Shown: piece by piece, positions 6,607 to 7,967 of the stretch | How positions within the stretch are numbered: the stretch's first letter is position 1 | Layout of the letters: each line of letters starts with the position of its first letter | Source: Bacteroidia bacterium | Lineage (GTDB): Bacteria > Bacteroidota > Bacteroidia > Chitinophagales > Saprospiraceae | Length of the DNA stretch: 7,967 nucleotides | Assembly (NCBI GenBank): GCA_030432855.1 | Contig: JAUILM010000250.1 | Location: forward strand, 1 to 7,967 | Direction of reading: 5' to 3' | Program-made: the position numbers and the translations under genes | Notes under the pieces: generated by a model | What the model was told of the DNA's origin: nothing | The model's database searches: none | What the model saw: only the letters and a program-made list of their open reading frames with translations

Positions 6607-7383
6607 TTGAGCAAAAAAGCAGCACTTATCATCGGTCACCCAGGTCATGAACTTCGAATTTTTCGATTTCTGGAGCATTTTCAACCCCGGGTATATGTGC
6701 TCACAGACGGTTCAGGGTATAATTTGCAATCACGTCTTGATAAGACTGCAAAAATCATTGCTGAAGCGGGATGTGATCCAAGTGAAATCATGGGTCGATT
6801 TACCGACAAGACTTTGTATGATCTGATCCTAAGAAATGATGAGCAATCGCTTATTGCGTTATTTAACGAGCTTGTTGAAGATTTGGCACATCACGAGATC
6901 GATATGGTCATGGGGGATGCTTTGGAAGGTTTTAATCCAACGCATGACCTGTGCCGGTATCTAATCAACAGTGCAGTGATTGTACTGAGTAATGCGGGAC
7001 GGCAAATTACTAATTATGACTTTCTGCTGGATGGCCCTCCGGGATATTGTCCGGAAGAACTACGGGATAAAGCGATTTGGATGGATCTCGAAGATGATGA
7101 TTTAAAACGAAAAATTGAGGCCGCAGAAAATTATCCGGAAATAGCGAAAGATGTCAGTATTGCCATTGAAAAATTTGGTCACGAACCCTTTAAACGAGAA
7201 TGTCTGAGACCGATCTTAAATAAACAAACACTCAGAAACTGGGATATCGAACCTATGTATGAAATGTATGGGAGACAACGTGTAGCGTCTGGAAAATATA
7301 AGGAAATGATCACTTTTGCAGAGCACATGGAACCGCTGGGGCGTATGCTACTATCATATGCCCAATCAAAATCATGGCAATAA
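6607..7383 (+). CDS. Divergent PIG-L/LmbE-like protein with altered catalytic motif
   Basis: This 258-residue protein resembles the PIG-L/LmbE fold of zinc-dependent N-acetylglucosamine deacetylases. The N-terminal strand ends in IIGHPGHE (8-15), where the family has AHPDDE. It is followed by VLTDGSG (31-37), matching the family's second strand and its TxG turn. DALEGFNPTHD (104-114) sits where the family has the GHxDH zinc motif. By alignment to MshB, the His ligand is kept (H11), the general-base Asp is Gly (G13), the Asp ligand is His (H14), and the late His ligand is H113. It may bind metal but catalyse something else, or be non-hydrolytic. The start is a TTG: between the in-frame stop at 6532-6534 and the motif there is no ATG or GTG. 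It directly precedes a glycosyltransferase gene, suggesting glycan synthesis. Fold assignment is by motif pattern and is moderately sure. Confidence 0.75.
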   Translation: MSKKAALIIGHPGHELRIFRFLEHFQPRVYVLTDGSGYNLQSRLDKTAKIIAEAGCDPSEIMGRFTDKTLYDLILRNDEQSLIALFNELVEDLAHHEIDMVMGDALEGFNPTHDLCRYLINSAVIVLSNAGRQITNYDFLLDGPPGYCPEELRDKAIWMDLEDDDLKRKIEAAENYPEIAKDVSIAIEKFGHEPFKRECLRPILNKQTLRNWDIEPMYEMYGRQRVASGKYKEMITFAEHMEPLGRMLLSYAQSKSWQ

Positions 7384-7967
7384 TTGAAGATCCTATTCAC
7401 AAATATCTGGCTGGATAACTACGCAGGTACGGAGCTATATGTACGCGATCTTGCTATTGCATTGCACCATCGAGGTCACCATGTGGAAGTGTATTCACCC
7501 TTACTGGGTAAAGTGGCCGGGGAAATTGCTGACGAAGGTATTCATGTCAGCAACCATACTGAAAATCTAATAGAAAAACCTGACATCATCCATGGTCATC
7601 ATTTTGTACAAACAATGCATGCGCTGCGGCAGTTCAGAAATACGCCTGCCATTTATATGGTTCATGACCGATCCTATCCAGGAGATACGCCCCCACACTC
7701 TCAGCGCATAATAAAATATCTGGCAGTAGATCGGATCTGTAGAGACAAAATCCTACGACATGGGATCCATCCATCAAAAACAAAAATTCTTCTCAATTGG
7801 GTTGATACCCAGCGCTTTAAACAGAAAAAAACAATAACGAATAAACCGATCCGGGCATTGGTCTTTAGCAATTATGCAACCCCGGACAATTATTACAAGT
7901 CGGTAGCCGAGGCCTGCGATAAAATGAATATCCAGTTGGATGTAATTGGAAGAAGTTTTCAAACCAA
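7384..7967 (+). CDS. GT-B glycosyltransferase, family 4-like, N-terminal part (runs off the right edge)
   Basis: The visible 194 residues form the N-terminal Rossmann domain of a GT-B glycosyltransferase and the start of the second domain. The protein begins KILFTNIWLDNYAGTELYV after the initiator. The first beta strand and glycine-rich AGTE turn are typical of family 4 enzymes, followed by LAIALHHRGHHVEVYSP (the common LxxRGHxVxV pattern). Later come DIIHGHH, an interdomain stretch ending ILLNWVDTQRF that matches the usual xNGVDxxxF element, and the opening strand of the donor-binding domain (RALVFSNY). The donor-binding ExxxxxxxE motif lies outside the window. The start codon is TTG, placed immediately after the TAA of the PIG-L-like gene and in the same frame; the first codons already encode beta-1, so no later start fits. 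It probably transfers a sugar to a cell-surface glycan or glycoconjugate; acceptor and donor are unknown. Confidence 0.88.
   Translation, partial: MKILFTNIWLDNYAGTELYVRDLAIALHHRGHHVEVYSPLLGKVAGEIADEGIHVSNHTENLIEKPDIIHGHHFVQTMHALRQFRNTPAIYMVHDRSYPGDTPPHSQRIIKYLAVDRICRDKILRHGIHPSKTKILLNWVDTQRFKQKKTITNKPIRALVFSNYATPDNYYKSVAEACDKMNIQLDVIGRSFQT

Noticed and set aside
6607..7967. The PIG-L-like protein plus glycosyltransferase pair as the BshB/BshA pair of bacillithiol synthesis.
   Set aside because: BshB-type deacetylases need the HPDDE motif, which is altered here at the general base and a metal ligand. The resemblance is limited to the family pairing.

Overview
The window looks like an ordinary bacterial chromosome segment with dense coding, short gaps and moderate base composition. 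The lack of clear Shine-Dalgarno sequences before most starts, the use of TTG starts and the protein flavour suggest a Bacteroidota member. That assignment is an inference from style, not from a marker gene. I see no tRNA, rRNA, CRISPR array, insertion sequence or phage gene.

Layout: seven genes run leftward (minus strand) from about 6471 to the left edge. Two genes run rightward (plus strand) from 6607 to the right edge. A 135-base region at 6472-6606 separates the two divergent units and holds a perfect 7-bp inverted repeat.

The leftward unit, read in transcription order, has two halves. The first half is an APC permease with strong ethanolamine-permease signatures, a classical short-chain dehydrogenase (SDR), an aldehyde dehydrogenase (ALDH) and a class I glutamine-amidotransferase-like hydrolase with an intact Cys-His-Glu triad. 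This set matches the steps expected of a gamma-glutamyl route for ethanolamine: uptake, glutamylation, oxidation of alcohol to aldehyde, oxidation of aldehyde to acid, and hydrolysis to glutamate plus glycine. The glutamine-synthetase-like ligase that would start the route is not in the window, and neither are ethanolamine ammonia-lyase or microcompartment genes. After a 98-base gap that contains a possible stem-loop comes a sugar half: a TIM-barrel sugar phosphate isomerase/epimerase, a DeoC-type aldolase and the N-terminal part of a Gfo/Idh/MocA oxidoreductase that runs off the left edge. Its sugar substrate cannot be read from the sequence.

The rightward unit encodes a divergent PIG-L/LmbE-like protein with an altered metal/catalytic motif (HPGHE instead of HPDDE), followed with no spacer, and in the same frame, by a family-4-type glycosyltransferase cut off at the right edge. 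Both genes start with TTG. This pair suggests glycan or glycoconjugate synthesis unrelated to the leftward unit.
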